Assembly: GCA_900539655.1 (NCBI GenBank)
Contig: UQCR01000038.1
Coordinates: forward strand, 1-53,373
Direction of reading: 5' to 3'
Source: an uncultured Robinsoniella sp.
GTDB lineage: Bacteria; Bacillota; Clostridia; Lachnospirales; Lachnospiraceae
DNA: 53,373 nt
Positions 1 to 9,289 of this stretch are shown here, piece by piece (the stretch's first letter is position 1; every line of letters starts with the position of its first letter). The translations under genes and the position numbers were made by a program. Under the pieces are notes generated by a model that searched no databases, was not told the DNA's origin, and saw only the letters and a list, made by a program, of their open reading frames with translations.

Positions 1-1228
1 CAAAATTCTCCTCCAGATAATCCTTGATCTTTAAAGCGAGAGGATGAACCGTCTGCGTCACTTCCGGCAAGGTCAAGGAGGTTCTGAGCATCTCTGTCAT
101 TTCCAGGTACAAATTCTCATAACTCTCTGCATTTGACAGCATGAATTCAAAGTCTATATTGGTCATTTGCGCCAACGGAAACTTTTCACAATAATATGCC
201 AGTATGATATTCAGATATTTCAAAAGGTACTTCTGGCTTAAATCGCTTTGATCGCATAACTCCAGCAGTTCTTTCAACCCCTCATTGATACCTCTGGAAT
301 CATTTGCAGAAATCTTTTTGTATATCTTTTGCACAATAGAATTGATTTCATGATCCTTATAACGCACATCTTGATCCTCTAAGCAGATCATTGCTGACTT
401 TCCAAAAATGAATCTACTGTACAGGGTTACCTTTAATTCATTATACATGGGTCCCACTGACGTAATATCTATTGTCCTCCTGTGGGTCATCAAAGTAACC
501 GGAAGCATTGTCAGTTCCTGCAGACGATGAAATACTTTGTTCATCACCCTATTCTGGAATGCCGGATCCCCTGCCTCCAGAATTAAAATCCGCTCAACGC
601 TGCTGTTTCCATTAAAAATCCAACTGGCTGCCTCTGAACAATTCATTTGGTTCAATTCCCGTTCCAGATCCAATTCCCGTTCCAGGTCTATTTCACTCCA
701 CGCTTTCACTCCCGGAAGCATACTGTCATCCGGTGACATCGGATAAGCTCCAATGCAAATCAGAGCCAACATACAATTCCCATCTATAATATCCTGCCGC
801 CCCTTATTTTCCAGGGTGTTCTTGATCAGATTATTTTTTGACATCTGTTCTTTCTGCAAAGTGATGATCCGTACCTTATTCAAGATCTCCATGAGCATCT
901 GTGTGGATATGGGTTTCAATAAATAATCCAGTACCTGATAAGAAATAGCCTGTCTTGCATAATTAAAGTCTTCAAATCCTGACAGAATAATGGTACAGGG
1001 TTCGTATTCCCGGTCTTTCAATATCTGCAAAAATTCAAATCCATCCATAATGGGCATTTTAATATCGGTAAACACAACCTCCGGTAAATGCTTTTCATAC
1101 AGCTCTACAGCCTCTCTGCCATTTTCTGCTATGGCTGCCACCTCAAAATCCATCCCGCTTTTCATAATCAGCTTTGCTAACGCCTTTGCAATGAGCGGTT
1201 CATCCTCTACGATTAATACCCTGATCAT
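1..1228 (-). CDS. AraC-type response regulator (YesN-like), C-terminus cut by window edge
   Basis: Cytosolic response regulator paired with the kinase encoded just upstream. About 409 codons are visible. The receiver starts MIRVLIVEDEPL, with acidic residues E8/D9, the phospho-acceptor D55 in FTDIKMP and the conserved lysine in LLKPIS. A long helical linker follows, and the AraC helix-turn-helix expected at the C-terminus lies beyond base 1. The start is the ATG at 1228, which overlaps the kinase stop in an ATGA, implying translational coupling. A short in-frame duplication (LERELDLEREL, near 660-700) lies in the linker. Family assignment is firm. The regulated genes are probably beyond the left edge, because the mannosidase operon has its own closer pair. 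Confidence 0.9.
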   Translation of the reverse strand, partial: MIRVLIVEDEPLIAKALAKLIMKSGMDFEVAAIAENGREAVELYEKHLPEVVFTDIKMPIMDGFEFLQILKDREYEPCTIILSGFEDFNYARQAISYQVLDYLLKPISTQMLMEILNKVRIITLQKEQMSKNNLIKNTLENKGRQDIIDGNCMLALICIGAYPMSPDDSMLPGVKAWSEIDLERELDLERELNQMNCSEAASWIFNGNSSVERILILEAGDPAFQNRVMNKVFHRLQELTMLPVTLMTHRRTIDITSVGPMYNELKVTLYSRFIFGKSAMICLEDQDVRYKDHEINSIVQKIYKKISANDSRGINEGLKELLELCDQSDLSQKYLLKYLNIILAYYCEKFPLAQMTNIDFEFMLSNAESYENLYLEMTEMLRTSLTLPEVTQTVHPLALKIKDYLEENF

Positions 1229-2994
1229 TTTAATTTTCCTCCAATCCTGATGACTAAACCACCCTTATCCTGATTTTGAATTCGGTAATAAACTTTCGGG
1301 TCAAGCATCCGAAATCTCACCATTGTATTTACAAGTCCCAGTCCGCCAATAGACAAACCTGACAGATCAACCGGATTCTGAACCATCTGACTAATCCTGT
1401 CCTCAATCGATACAATCTCTTCCTGTGTCATCCCGCACCCATTATCTTCGATTTCCACAAACCACCCGCTCTCAGTGGCTTTTCCGCGGATTTTTACTTT
1501 CCAGGGAAATGGTTGATTCGCAAATCCATGTTTAAAACAATTCTCAGCCAGAGGCTGGATACTGATTTTGGGTACCAGAACATCTTCCAGCCAGCCGTCT
1601 GTCTCAATTTCATACTCCACTTTTCCATCGTAACGCTCCCGCATCAGGCAGAGATAATCTTCCACATATTTTATCTCCATGGGCAGCTTCGCCATACGTT
1701 CCTCATAAGAGGAGGAATACCGGAGCATCGTAGATAACTTTTCACACAATACCGGAATTCGTTCATTGTCATCCTCAATTCCAACCGCACTGATTATGGC
1801 AAGGGTATTATAGAGAAAATGAGGATTCATCTGTGCCTGAAGTGCCAGGAAATTAGATTTAATCTCATTTTCGATTGAACTATTCAGACGCGCAAACATC
1901 GCACGAAATGCCTTATTAATATTCTCTACCTCATCTATCTGGCTTTCATTATCAATCTGCAGAAACAAATTATTCAAACTGACTTCATTCACTGATTTAT
2001 TTAACAGCTTTAATGGCATCAAAAGTTTTTTAACTACTATAAATAGAAATACTACATTTGCAGCCGTCAAAAGCACAATAAATCCCCACATAAACTTTGT
2101 AAATAAGCTCAGAGAACTCAACAGGCTTTTTTCTGACTGCAGTACCACAGCCCTCCACGCAAATTTCCCTCCAGTATTCCAGGTAATCAACTGCTGTTCT
2201 TTTCCCTCTGTCTCTTTTTGTTTCTCACTGATTCCTGCCGGTTCCTGACCTAGATTTTTCAGTAGCTGCTGCTTTGTATCTGCTTTATTGCCACTGGAAT
2301 AAATCAATGTTCCTTCACTGTCCAACAAAAACAGATTCATATTGCTGTTCTCCAAGGCGAAGATCTTTAGTAGTTCTTTTTTCGGTCTTTGTACTTCTAT
2401 CAGCCCATAATTACGTCCATTTGTCGTACTTTTTAAGTTTCGGTATACAGAAACCGTCTCCTCCTCGCTGTTTCTCCAGTAGTCATCATGAATGGAAACC
2501 AGCCGCTTACTGTGTTTCGTCTGCTCAATTTTTTCAATCATACTATTTACCGGAATCTGTTTCAGACTCTCTGTGACTTTGTAATTGTCCTCATACAGGA
2601 CTCCATAGCTTAAATAATCCATTTTATCATTATAAACGCAAATCTTTTCCACAACATCGCTTGGTCCGTTAATCTTCATTAACACGGACTGCAGCTTCGC
2701 TTTTAAAACGGGGTTGACATCAAAATAGTTATTCTGGCGATCCTGGTCCGTATTCTGGAAGTTCTCAAGAATAATAGAATTACCCATAACCTGCAGAGCG
2801 ATCTTGTCCATATTATCCAGAAAAGTATCTACCTGATCTGTTATTTGTCTGGTAACTTCTTTTTGGTTTTCGATGGCATTTTCCCGCGTGCTTTTTCTCA
2901 CGTACTGGTATAAGACTACAATCATGATCGAGATGACGATAAGGATTGCAAGATAAGTAAAGATTATTGTTTTTTCCAATTTATTTTTTAACAC
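1225..2994 (-). CDS. YesM-type sensor histidine kinase
   Basis: Membrane sensor kinase of 589 residues that phosphorylates the overlapping response regulator. One membrane helix lies near residues 7-28 (FTYLAILIVISIMIVV). A large extracytoplasmic sensor follows, then a second helix (WGFIVLLTAANVVFLFIVV), a HAMP-like stretch, the His_kinase motif QMNPHFLYN with H392, and a HATPase domain with LAENCFKHG, IEDNGCGM and GLGLVNT. I chose the GTG start at 2994 because AGAGGA sits nine bases upstream. A longer frame reaching an ATG at 3081 has no ribosome site and would add a non-signal-like tail. The ligand is unknown, and a sugar is expected for the family. Confidence 0.9.
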   Translation of the reverse strand: MLKNKLEKTIIFTYLAILIVISIMIVVLYQYVRKSTRENAIENQKEVTRQITDQVDTFLDNMDKIALQVMGNSIILENFQNTDQDRQNNYFDVNPVLKAKLQSVLMKINGPSDVVEKICVYNDKMDYLSYGVLYEDNYKVTESLKQIPVNSMIEKIEQTKHSKRLVSIHDDYWRNSEEETVSVYRNLKSTTNGRNYGLIEVQRPKKELLKIFALENSNMNLFLLDSEGTLIYSSGNKADTKQQLLKNLGQEPAGISEKQKETEGKEQQLITWNTGGKFAWRAVVLQSEKSLLSSLSLFTKFMWGFIVLLTAANVVFLFIVVKKLLMPLKLLNKSVNEVSLNNLFLQIDNESQIDEVENINKAFRAMFARLNSSIENEIKSNFLALQAQMNPHFLYNTLAIISAVGIEDDNERIPVLCEKLSTMLRYSSSYEERMAKLPMEIKYVEDYLCLMRERYDGKVEYEIETDGWLEDVLVPKISIQPLAENCFKHGFANQPFPWKVKIRGKATESGWFVEIEDNGCGMTQEEIVSIEDRISQMVQNPVDLSGLSIGGLGLVNTMVRFRMLDPKVYYRIQNQDKGGLVIRIGGKLK

Positions 2995-3114
2995 GTTTGA
3001 ATTCCTCTTTTGTAGGTATATTGTGAACAAAATTAGGTGTTTTGTGCTGCACGTAATCATCTGATACTGCTGGCGGAACATCCGGACATTTTGCCCGGCT
3101 TTTTAATTACAATT

Positions 3115-3120
3115 ATTTTA
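3115..3120 (-). promoter_or_regulatory. Candidate extended -10 element for the first kinase/regulator operon
   Basis: On the minus strand the sequence reads TGGTAAAAT, a TGn-extended -10 match, about 120 bases upstream of the kinase GTG. No good -35 hexamer is visible at the usual spacing, which is tolerated for extended -10 promoters. The call rests on motif match only. Confidence 0.35.
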
Positions 3121-3213
3121 CCATAACTTCGGATGTTTTACTATTCTTTCCCTTGCCGCGACCCGGTCACAGGTAATGCAAAGTTATGATTTTCCAACAG
3201 GCTTTGCCTTTAC

Positions 3214-3250
3214 AAAACAAAAACTGCCAGGCTCAGGAGCCTGACAGCAG
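3214..3250 (-). terminator. Intrinsic terminator of the mannosidase operon
   Basis: The minus-strand transcript forms an 11-bp stem (CTGTCAGGCTC with GAGCCTGGCAG, one G-U pair, CT loop) followed by TTTTTGTTTT. It lies about 34 bases after the beta-mannosidase stop codon. Confidence 0.85.
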
Positions 3251-3283
3251 TTACACACAAATGATCAAACGAGATTTTCCCTT

Positions 3284-5827
3284 TCATCTTATACTCTTAA
3301 TTTCCAATTCAGTATTACCTGCATCTTTTACAATAATCGTCCTTTCTTCCCCTGGAAGCATATTAAAATAATTGTCGCTGCATTTGTAGTTTCCGGCTAT
3401 ATACACACCGCACACATACCCTCCTGCCCTTAGCACAAGCTTTTTATCATTTCCCACTACTTCTTCTTCCATAACCTCTACAGGACTCTTTGCATACTTC
3501 AGCCGGCTGTTGGGGCAGGTGTATAACATTGCATGATCAATGCCGTCATCATATACATACAGCATATATGATCCGCATTCTAAGTCATAGTCACCTATTT
3601 TTTCTTTTAATACCTGCATCCTTGCCCCGGCGGGAACTTCAAATACCATTTCTCTGGTGTCACTGATTTTCCCATCAAATGATACATAACCAAATTTCAC
3701 TTTGCAGCGCAGTTTTTCCTTTGTATCGTTGATTCCCCGGATAAGAATACAGTCATCCGCCTGCCTGATGATAAATTTCTTTTGGGCAAATGCCCTTTTA
3801 ACCCCGTAATAAGAAATCTTTCTCCTCAAATAGTAATCTATAACTGTCCATCCAACTTCTCCCCAGGCGTCATTATACATCCAGAAAAGCGCTCCACCGC
3901 AGTCTTCCTGAAAACGGAATGACTCCAGGGAATATTCATAGACATCTCCCTGTACAAGCCCGCCATACAGAATAAATTCGCTCTCTGTAAGCTCATGATT
4001 CTCAGGCAGATAGTTTTGTACAATGGCTTTCTCCAAGGTATCTTTCATTGTCACGTTTGTATGGGATTTCCACAGCTTTCCACTTCTATCCAGGTCTCCG
4101 TCTCCCAGATATTCCTTGATGCTCTCTAAGCAGCATGGTCCGAGAACACCATATTCACTTACGAACTTTGTTTTGATAGCATCATAACTCTTCAAATCCA
4201 AAGCTTCCCGGATATCATTACTTACAAATCCATGGCTCCACAGATGTGCATCTCCACATTCTAAATCATTTGCATTCTTCCCGCCATATGGAGAGCTGTT
4301 CCAATAGGGTATGTAGGGACAATTCATCCAAACCACTTCCTTAGAAAGGACATTTGGAATCCAAAGTCCATATTGATTTTGATAAGACGGTTTTATGCCC
4401 CATCTGTCCAGGAATTCGGGATTGGTAAAAATCCAGTGGTTCTCATTCGTACCGCAAAAAAGTGCAATGCAGGAATGTGTCCGCAGCCGCTTAGCCTGAT
4501 AGGCATATTCAGAACGTATTTCATTTTCAAACCACGCCTGCTGTTCCGGATATGCGCCGCATGCCAGCATAAAGTCCTGCCACACCAATATTCCTTTCTC
4601 GTCACAGAGATCATAGAACAGCTCCCTTTCGTATAATCCGCCGCCCCAAATGCGGATCATATTGAAATTAGCTTCAACTGCCTCCTCCAGCAATGTACGG
4701 TATTTTTCCGCTGTAACCCTTGCATATATGAAATCATTTGGTATCCAGTTCGCTCCCTTACAAAATATCTCCTGTCCGTTCACGATAAATTTAAAATTTC
4801 TGGTCCCATCCTCCAAAACCGGCATATCTATACTGATTTTTCTGATACCATAGTTAAAAACTGGCCAGCTTTCATTCGTATCTGCGCATCGTGCCGTTAT
4901 TTCCACCTGGTAAAGGGGCTGTTCTCCATAACCGGCAGGCCACCAAAGCTCTGCTTCCTGGATTTCCAATTCCTGATTAAGATAATTTGTGCCGGATGTG
5001 AGCAGGATATCGGGGATCGTTTTGCATGCAGCAATTTTGCCGTCCTTTCGAATTACAATTTCCAGATCACAATCAACCGTATCCACGATATTTAAGTTTT
5101 CTGCATTAACCATCACGTTTAATAATGCCAGCTTCCCATCCCCGTCCTTCTTAATCTCTTTTGTCTCAATTCCAACTTCGCGTATCGCAATCTTATTATA
5201 AGATCTGACATAGGCTTGTCCGGTAATTCCAACGGAAACCAGCCGCGGTCCCCAGTCCCAGCCAATGTTATACTGCGGCCGCCTTACCATTGTCCTTCTG
5301 TGGTCACCCCTGTCACTGTCATTAAAGTCGCTTTCAGCGGTAACGGCACAATCTATTACTGCCAGATCCTTTATAGATATATTTTCAAGCCCACTGGTGA
5401 GCCGGATCGACAGTTTATTATCCCCAGTTACTAAAAATCTTTTTATTTCACAAATAAACGGATAATGTACATTTTGATGAGATCCAATATATTGATCATT
5501 TAAAAATATATCGCTGTTCGTATCCAGTCCTTCCAGCACTAACTCTATGACTTCGTTTTCCATGCCGATGTCAGCGGATGAAAAATGCTTTTGAAACCAC
5601 CAGGAGCGTTCTTCCATCCATTTGGATTCATAACTGTTATCTCCTTCTAAGGGTTCCTTAATGACACCGGCATCTATCAGGGGCATGCGGACATCCACCG
5701 GTAAATCACACTTATACCACCCCTCATTTATTTTATTTATATCGGCAAGATACTGCCTGTCCCAACTAAGAGGAGCTTCATGAAGCACCCATGATTTATT
5801 TAATTTTGTAATATGCATCTCTTTCAC
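3284..5827 (-). CDS. Beta-mannosidase, GH2 family, cytosolic
   Basis: Predicted to release terminal beta-linked mannose from imported oligosaccharides. It is 847 residues long, within the usual size of bacterial GH2 beta-mannosidases, with no signal peptide. The N-terminal sugar-binding-like domain carries the WFQKHF region. The TIM barrel contains GANWIPNDFIYAR and MIRIWGGGLYE. The acid/base is probably E462 (CGTNENHW) and the nucleophile E558 (VSEYGVLGP). Both glutamates are present, so the enzyme should be active. The gene starts directly after the permease stop (5828) and is last in the transporter operon, which points to CUT1-imported mannosides, for example beta-mannan or N-glycan core fragments, as substrate. 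Choosing between these is inference. Confidence 0.9.
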   Translation of the reverse strand: MKEMHITKLNKSWVLHEAPLSWDRQYLADINKINEGWYKCDLPVDVRMPLIDAGVIKEPLEGDNSYESKWMEERSWWFQKHFSSADIGMENEVIELVLEGLDTNSDIFLNDQYIGSHQNVHYPFICEIKRFLVTGDNKLSIRLTSGLENISIKDLAVIDCAVTAESDFNDSDRGDHRRTMVRRPQYNIGWDWGPRLVSVGITGQAYVRSYNKIAIREVGIETKEIKKDGDGKLALLNVMVNAENLNIVDTVDCDLEIVIRKDGKIAACKTIPDILLTSGTNYLNQELEIQEAELWWPAGYGEQPLYQVEITARCADTNESWPVFNYGIRKISIDMPVLEDGTRNFKFIVNGQEIFCKGANWIPNDFIYARVTAEKYRTLLEEAVEANFNMIRIWGGGLYERELFYDLCDEKGILVWQDFMLACGAYPEQQAWFENEIRSEYAYQAKRLRTHSCIALFCGTNENHWIFTNPEFLDRWGIKPSYQNQYGLWIPNVLSKEVVWMNCPYIPYWNSSPYGGKNANDLECGDAHLWSHGFVSNDIREALDLKSYDAIKTKFVSEYGVLGPCCLESIKEYLGDGDLDRSGKLWKSHTNVTMKDTLEKAIVQNYLPENHELTESEFILYGGLVQGDVYEYSLESFRFQEDCGGALFWMYNDAWGEVGWTVIDYYLRRKISYYGVKRAFAQKKFIIRQADDCILIRGINDTKEKLRCKVKFGYVSFDGKISDTREMVFEVPAGARMQVLKEKIGDYDLECGSYMLYVYDDGIDHAMLYTCPNSRLKYAKSPVEVMEEEVVGNDKKLVLRAGGYVCGVYIAGNYKCSDNYFNMLPGEERTIIVKDAGNTELEIKSIR

Positions 5828-6667
5828 CTAACCTTTCACCGCTCCGGCAACCATGCCTTTTATAATATGTTTTGAAAAAATGAAATAAGCTGCCATTGCA
5901 GGCAAAATTGCTAATAACATTGAAGTCATCATTCTTGGATAGTTTGTTGTAAACTGCCCTTTAAATAATGCTATTCCCACAGGAAGCGTCATATATTTTT
6001 CTGAATTCGTAAGGATCAGGGCAAAGGTAAATTCATTCCACGATCCAAAAAACTGAATAATTCCTATGGTCACAAGTATTGGTTTACACATGAACAGGAC
6101 AATTGAGAAAATGGTTCTTTCCCTGGAGCATCCATCTATGGCTGCCGCTTCTTCTACCTCTACTGGTATGGTCCTGACATAGCTTTCCACCAGAAACACA
6201 GCCAGGGGAAGCCCCATTGCGGTATATGGAAGTACTAATGTAAACCAATGGTCTGTCAGATGTAACTTCGTAAACATTACATACATTGGGACCATGATTG
6301 CATGCACGGGAACCAGCATTCCCAGTAAAAAAAATGTATAGGTAGATTTTCGCCCCGGAAAATTATACCGGGATAGCAGGTATCCAATCATAAACCCAAA
6401 CAGCAGTATAAAAAACAAGGCAAGCAGACTATAGCGCAAACTATTCCATATCCATACCAGAAATTTACTGTTAGTCAGAATCTCCTGATAGTAGGAAAAA
6501 TTGATTTGTGTTGGCAGCGCAACGGGATTCTGATAAAATTCCGATTTTGTTTTAAAGGAAGAGTAGACCAGCCAAACCAAAGGATAAATACAGGAAAGGG
6601 AAAATATGATTAAGAGAAAATTGGGAATGATATGTACTACCTTTAATTTATTTTTTTTCATCTTCAT
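5828..6667 (-). CDS. CUT1 ABC sugar transporter permease, MalG-like
   Basis: Inner-membrane permease of 279 residues with about six hydrophobic segments. The cytoplasmic EAA loop, EEAAAIDGCSRERTIF, contacts the ATPase. The C-terminus GMVAGAVKG is typical of MalG-type subunits. The ATG at 6667 is preceded by AGGAGGG, and the gene overlaps the end of the partner permease by 20 bases. No ATPase gene is present in the operon. CUT1 systems in Firmicutes often share a single MsmK-type ATPase encoded elsewhere, and I infer the same here. Confidence 0.92.
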   Translation of the reverse strand: MKMKKNKLKVVHIIPNFLLIIFSLSCIYPLVWLVYSSFKTKSEFYQNPVALPTQINFSYYQEILTNSKFLVWIWNSLRYSLLALFFILLFGFMIGYLLSRYNFPGRKSTYTFFLLGMLVPVHAIMVPMYVMFTKLHLTDHWFTLVLPYTAMGLPLAVFLVESYVRTIPVEVEEAAAIDGCSRERTIFSIVLFMCKPILVTIGIIQFFGSWNEFTFALILTNSEKYMTLPVGIALFKGQFTTNYPRMMTSMLLAILPAMAAYFIFSKHIIKGMVAGAVKG

Positions 6668-7571
6668 TTTTCCCTCCTGCCAGCCTGTTAAGCGGAACCT
6701 GTGTGCCCAAAATAAATATCAGGCTTACAATCAGGATCACAATGGACATTGCGCTGCCATATCCCATTTTATAGGACGTAAATGATGTATTATATGCATA
6801 CATTGCCATAACACTGCTGGAGTATCCCGGACCGCCGGATGTCATCGCATATATAATATCGAATGCCTTCATATTTCCGGCAATACAAAGGGTAATACAA
6901 ACTATAAGCGTATTCTTTATAAGGGGAACCGTGATATATAATGCCTTTTTCCAACCGACTGCACCATCTATCTCAGCCATTTCAAGTACCTGGGGATCGA
7001 TGGATGACATACCGGAGAGCATTATCACCATATAGTATCCAATAAATTGCCATATGATTGGAATAGCAACCAGCAGCATGATGATCTTCGGATTATTGAG
7101 CCAGGGCTGCACTTTACTTTCCAATCCCACCAATTTAAGAACGGCATTGAGCAGCCCGTACTCATAGTTATAAATCAGGTTCCAGATAAATCCAACAATA
7201 ACTGCCGAAAGCACCGATGGAAAATAGCACATTGTCCGGTGAAACCCCTTAAATTTCACATGCCTGCTGCCCAGAAATGTTGCAAATATAAATGCCAGAC
7301 CAATCTGGAAAATCAAACATACTGCCACCAGGTAAATATTATTCAGCAGGGATTTTATAAAGATCTTATCCTGAATAACATCCACAAAGTTTTTAATCCC
7401 TATAAAGGTCTTATTTACACCCCCATTCCAGTCAAAAAATCCATAATATAAAGCCAGTAAAATGGGAACAAACAGTATAACTGCATACCATAATACCCCT
7501 GGAAGTAAATACAAATATATTTTATGTTTTTCTAATTTTAAGCCATGACTCATTCTTCCACCACCATTCAT
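6648..7571 (-). CDS. CUT1 ABC sugar transporter permease, MalF-like
   Basis: Inner-membrane permease of 307 residues, partner of the MalG-like subunit. It has an N-terminal hydrophobic segment (IYLYLLPGVLWYAVILFVPILL), several further membrane spans and an EAA-type loop around VLEMAEIDGAVGWKKA. The C-terminus is charged (KNEDEKK) and overlaps the next gene. The start is uncertain. ATG 7571 has only a weak ribosome site, and ATG 7553 (MSHGLKLEK) follows a GGTGGAAGA and may be the true start. It lies 45 bases downstream of the binding-protein gene, in the same operon. Confidence 0.9.
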   Translation of the reverse strand: MNGGGRMSHGLKLEKHKIYLYLLPGVLWYAVILFVPILLALYYGFFDWNGGVNKTFIGIKNFVDVIQDKIFIKSLLNNIYLVAVCLIFQIGLAFIFATFLGSRHVKFKGFHRTMCYFPSVLSAVIVGFIWNLIYNYEYGLLNAVLKLVGLESKVQPWLNNPKIIMLLVAIPIIWQFIGYYMVIMLSGMSSIDPQVLEMAEIDGAVGWKKALYITVPLIKNTLIVCITLCIAGNMKAFDIIYAMTSGGPGYSSSVMAMYAYNTSFTSYKMGYGSAMSIVILIVSLIFILGTQVPLNRLAGGKNEDEKK

Positions 7572-7616
7572 CTTTTCACTATTAAGCAGGGTAGACAGTT
7601 TTTCTGCATTAAGTAA

Positions 7617-8933
7617 CTATTTCTTAATATTGTCCTGATCCGCCTGTATCTCCTGTGCAAGTTCCTCCGGTTTCTTTGTTCCGTTTAGCAGTTCCTGCAA
7701 TCCTGAATTCATTGTCTCAATAACTGCTGCATTCATTTGCAGATCATAAATCGGAACAATATTCTTATCCTTTGTCAGTGCCACAAAGTCTTTCACCAGC
7801 TGGGATTGTCCGGACATGCCTGAATCATCCACATTCATCGGTGTTACAAGGCCATATTCTTTCATAGCATATTCTGCCATTTCGAACCCGTTTAGATAAA
7901 TAATATAATCCATTGCCATTTTCAGTTTATCACCCGTTAGCTTTTTATTGACGCACCAAAACCATCCGCAGCCCCCGGTCACATCCTGCTGTTCGGAACC
8001 ATCCAGGTTCGGCAGCATGGCAACTTTTGTATTTTTTAACACCTCTTCATCATAGGACGCTATATTTCCCAGTCCCCATGAGGCATTAATCACAGCAGAC
8101 ACCTTTTTCTGCCCATACAGCTCAAATCCCTGTGCATCATTAATGGTATTAAAATCTTCGTTGAAGAGTTTATCCTCCGCCATTTTCTGGAAGTGCGCCA
8201 GTGCATCCACAAATGCCTGGTCTGTAAATTTGGCATTTCCATCATTCTTAATAATACTTTCGGTCCATTCACTTCCGGTATGTAAATCACCTATCCCTGA
8301 AAAAATATAGGATTCTGCCGGCCATTTGTCCTGATTCCCCATACCGAACATAGGGATTCCTTTTTCCAGAAATTTCTCAGAGGCTTTATAGATGTCATCC
8401 CAATTATCTGGAAATGTATCATACCCAATTGATTTCCATAACTCTTCATTGTATAAAACGACTGAGGAAAGTGCCAGCTGCCCCGTCATTCCATATATCT
8501 TACCGTCCCTTGTTGCCGCGTCAAAAACACCCGGCTTATAATCGCCTTTGTGTTCATATTGATCCAGATACTCATTCACTGGTGCCAATAAATCATTGTC
8601 AATGAAGTTATCCATCCAGGAACCTTTCACCATGAATATATCCGGCAGTTCGTTCACTGCTGCCTGAGCCTGGATCTTGGTAGAATAATCATCATGAGAC
8701 ATTACCTGGCTGACCACTTTAATATCCGGATGCTCCTTCTGCCATGCTTCCGACATAGTCAGATGGGCATCTCCCTGATTATTCGTAGCCCTGTCTTCTT
8801 CTGTAAAATTATGCATTACCGTAAGTTCGATTCCTTTGCTGCTATCTGAATCCTCACCGCTATTTCCTCCGCAGGCACACAAACTGAATGACATTGCTGC
8901 TGCTAAAACTACTGCTGTTATTCTCTTTTTCAT
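7617..8933 (-). CDS. CUT1 extracellular sugar-binding lipoprotein
   Basis: Solute-binding protein, family 1, anchored outside the membrane to deliver an oligosaccharide to the adjacent permeases. It has 438 residues. The signal peptide is MKKRITAVVLAAAMSFS with lipobox LCAC, giving lipidated C21. The mature protein begins with a Gly/Ser/Asp linker and the VMHNFTEEDRAT strand typical of this family. I took ATG 8933, preceded by GGAGGAAAGGA; an upstream in-frame start at 8981 would bury the signal peptide behind 16 residues. It is first in the operon with two permeases and beta-mannosidase, and divergent from a kinase/regulator pair that probably induces it. Confidence 0.92.
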   Translation of the reverse strand: MKKRITAVVLAAAMSFSLCACGGNSGEDSDSSKGIELTVMHNFTEEDRATNNQGDAHLTMSEAWQKEHPDIKVVSQVMSHDDYSTKIQAQAAVNELPDIFMVKGSWMDNFIDNDLLAPVNEYLDQYEHKGDYKPGVFDAATRDGKIYGMTGQLALSSVVLYNEELWKSIGYDTFPDNWDDIYKASEKFLEKGIPMFGMGNQDKWPAESYIFSGIGDLHTGSEWTESIIKNDGNAKFTDQAFVDALAHFQKMAEDKLFNEDFNTINDAQGFELYGQKKVSAVINASWGLGNIASYDEEVLKNTKVAMLPNLDGSEQQDVTGGCGWFWCVNKKLTGDKLKMAMDYIIYLNGFEMAEYAMKEYGLVTPMNVDDSGMSGQSQLVKDFVALTKDKNIVPIYDLQMNAAVIETMNSGLQELLNGTKKPEELAQEIQADQDNIKK

Positions 8934-9289
8934 ATTCCTTTCCTCCTTCGACCACAAAAGTATTGGTTTTTGACATCCCAATCGTTCTTTACTGACTGGT
9001 GCCTGTCTGTTTACAATACTATTCTACAACTATCCTCAATCTTCTAAAACCTGTATTTTCATTGGGAATATACTTATAATTTGCAATCTTTACCCTTAAT
9101 CTGATTTGGCTGGCATATGATATCCCTAAATATTGCTAAACATCCTCAATTTTTGTCATATCAAACTAATTTGCATGAAAGTTATATATTGTATAGATAT
9201 TAATCTGATTTTTTTCTGTATCTTGTTTTTATTTTATAGAAATAATGGTATAATTCATAATTAGAAAACTTATCTCAGGGGGGTAAAAT
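8934..9289. promoter_or_regulatory. Divergent control region between the mannoside operon and its sensor kinase
   Basis: This 356-base AT-rich intergenic region has no credible coding frame. It must hold the promoters for the leftward binding-protein operon and the rightward kinase gene, and probably the operator of the AraC-type regulator. On the plus strand TGGTATAAT (TATAAT at 9249-9254) is a good extended -10 element about 36 bases before the kinase ATG, and AGGGGGG just before 9290 is the ribosome site. No clear minus-strand promoter or perfect operator repeat could be picked by eye. Confidence 0.6.
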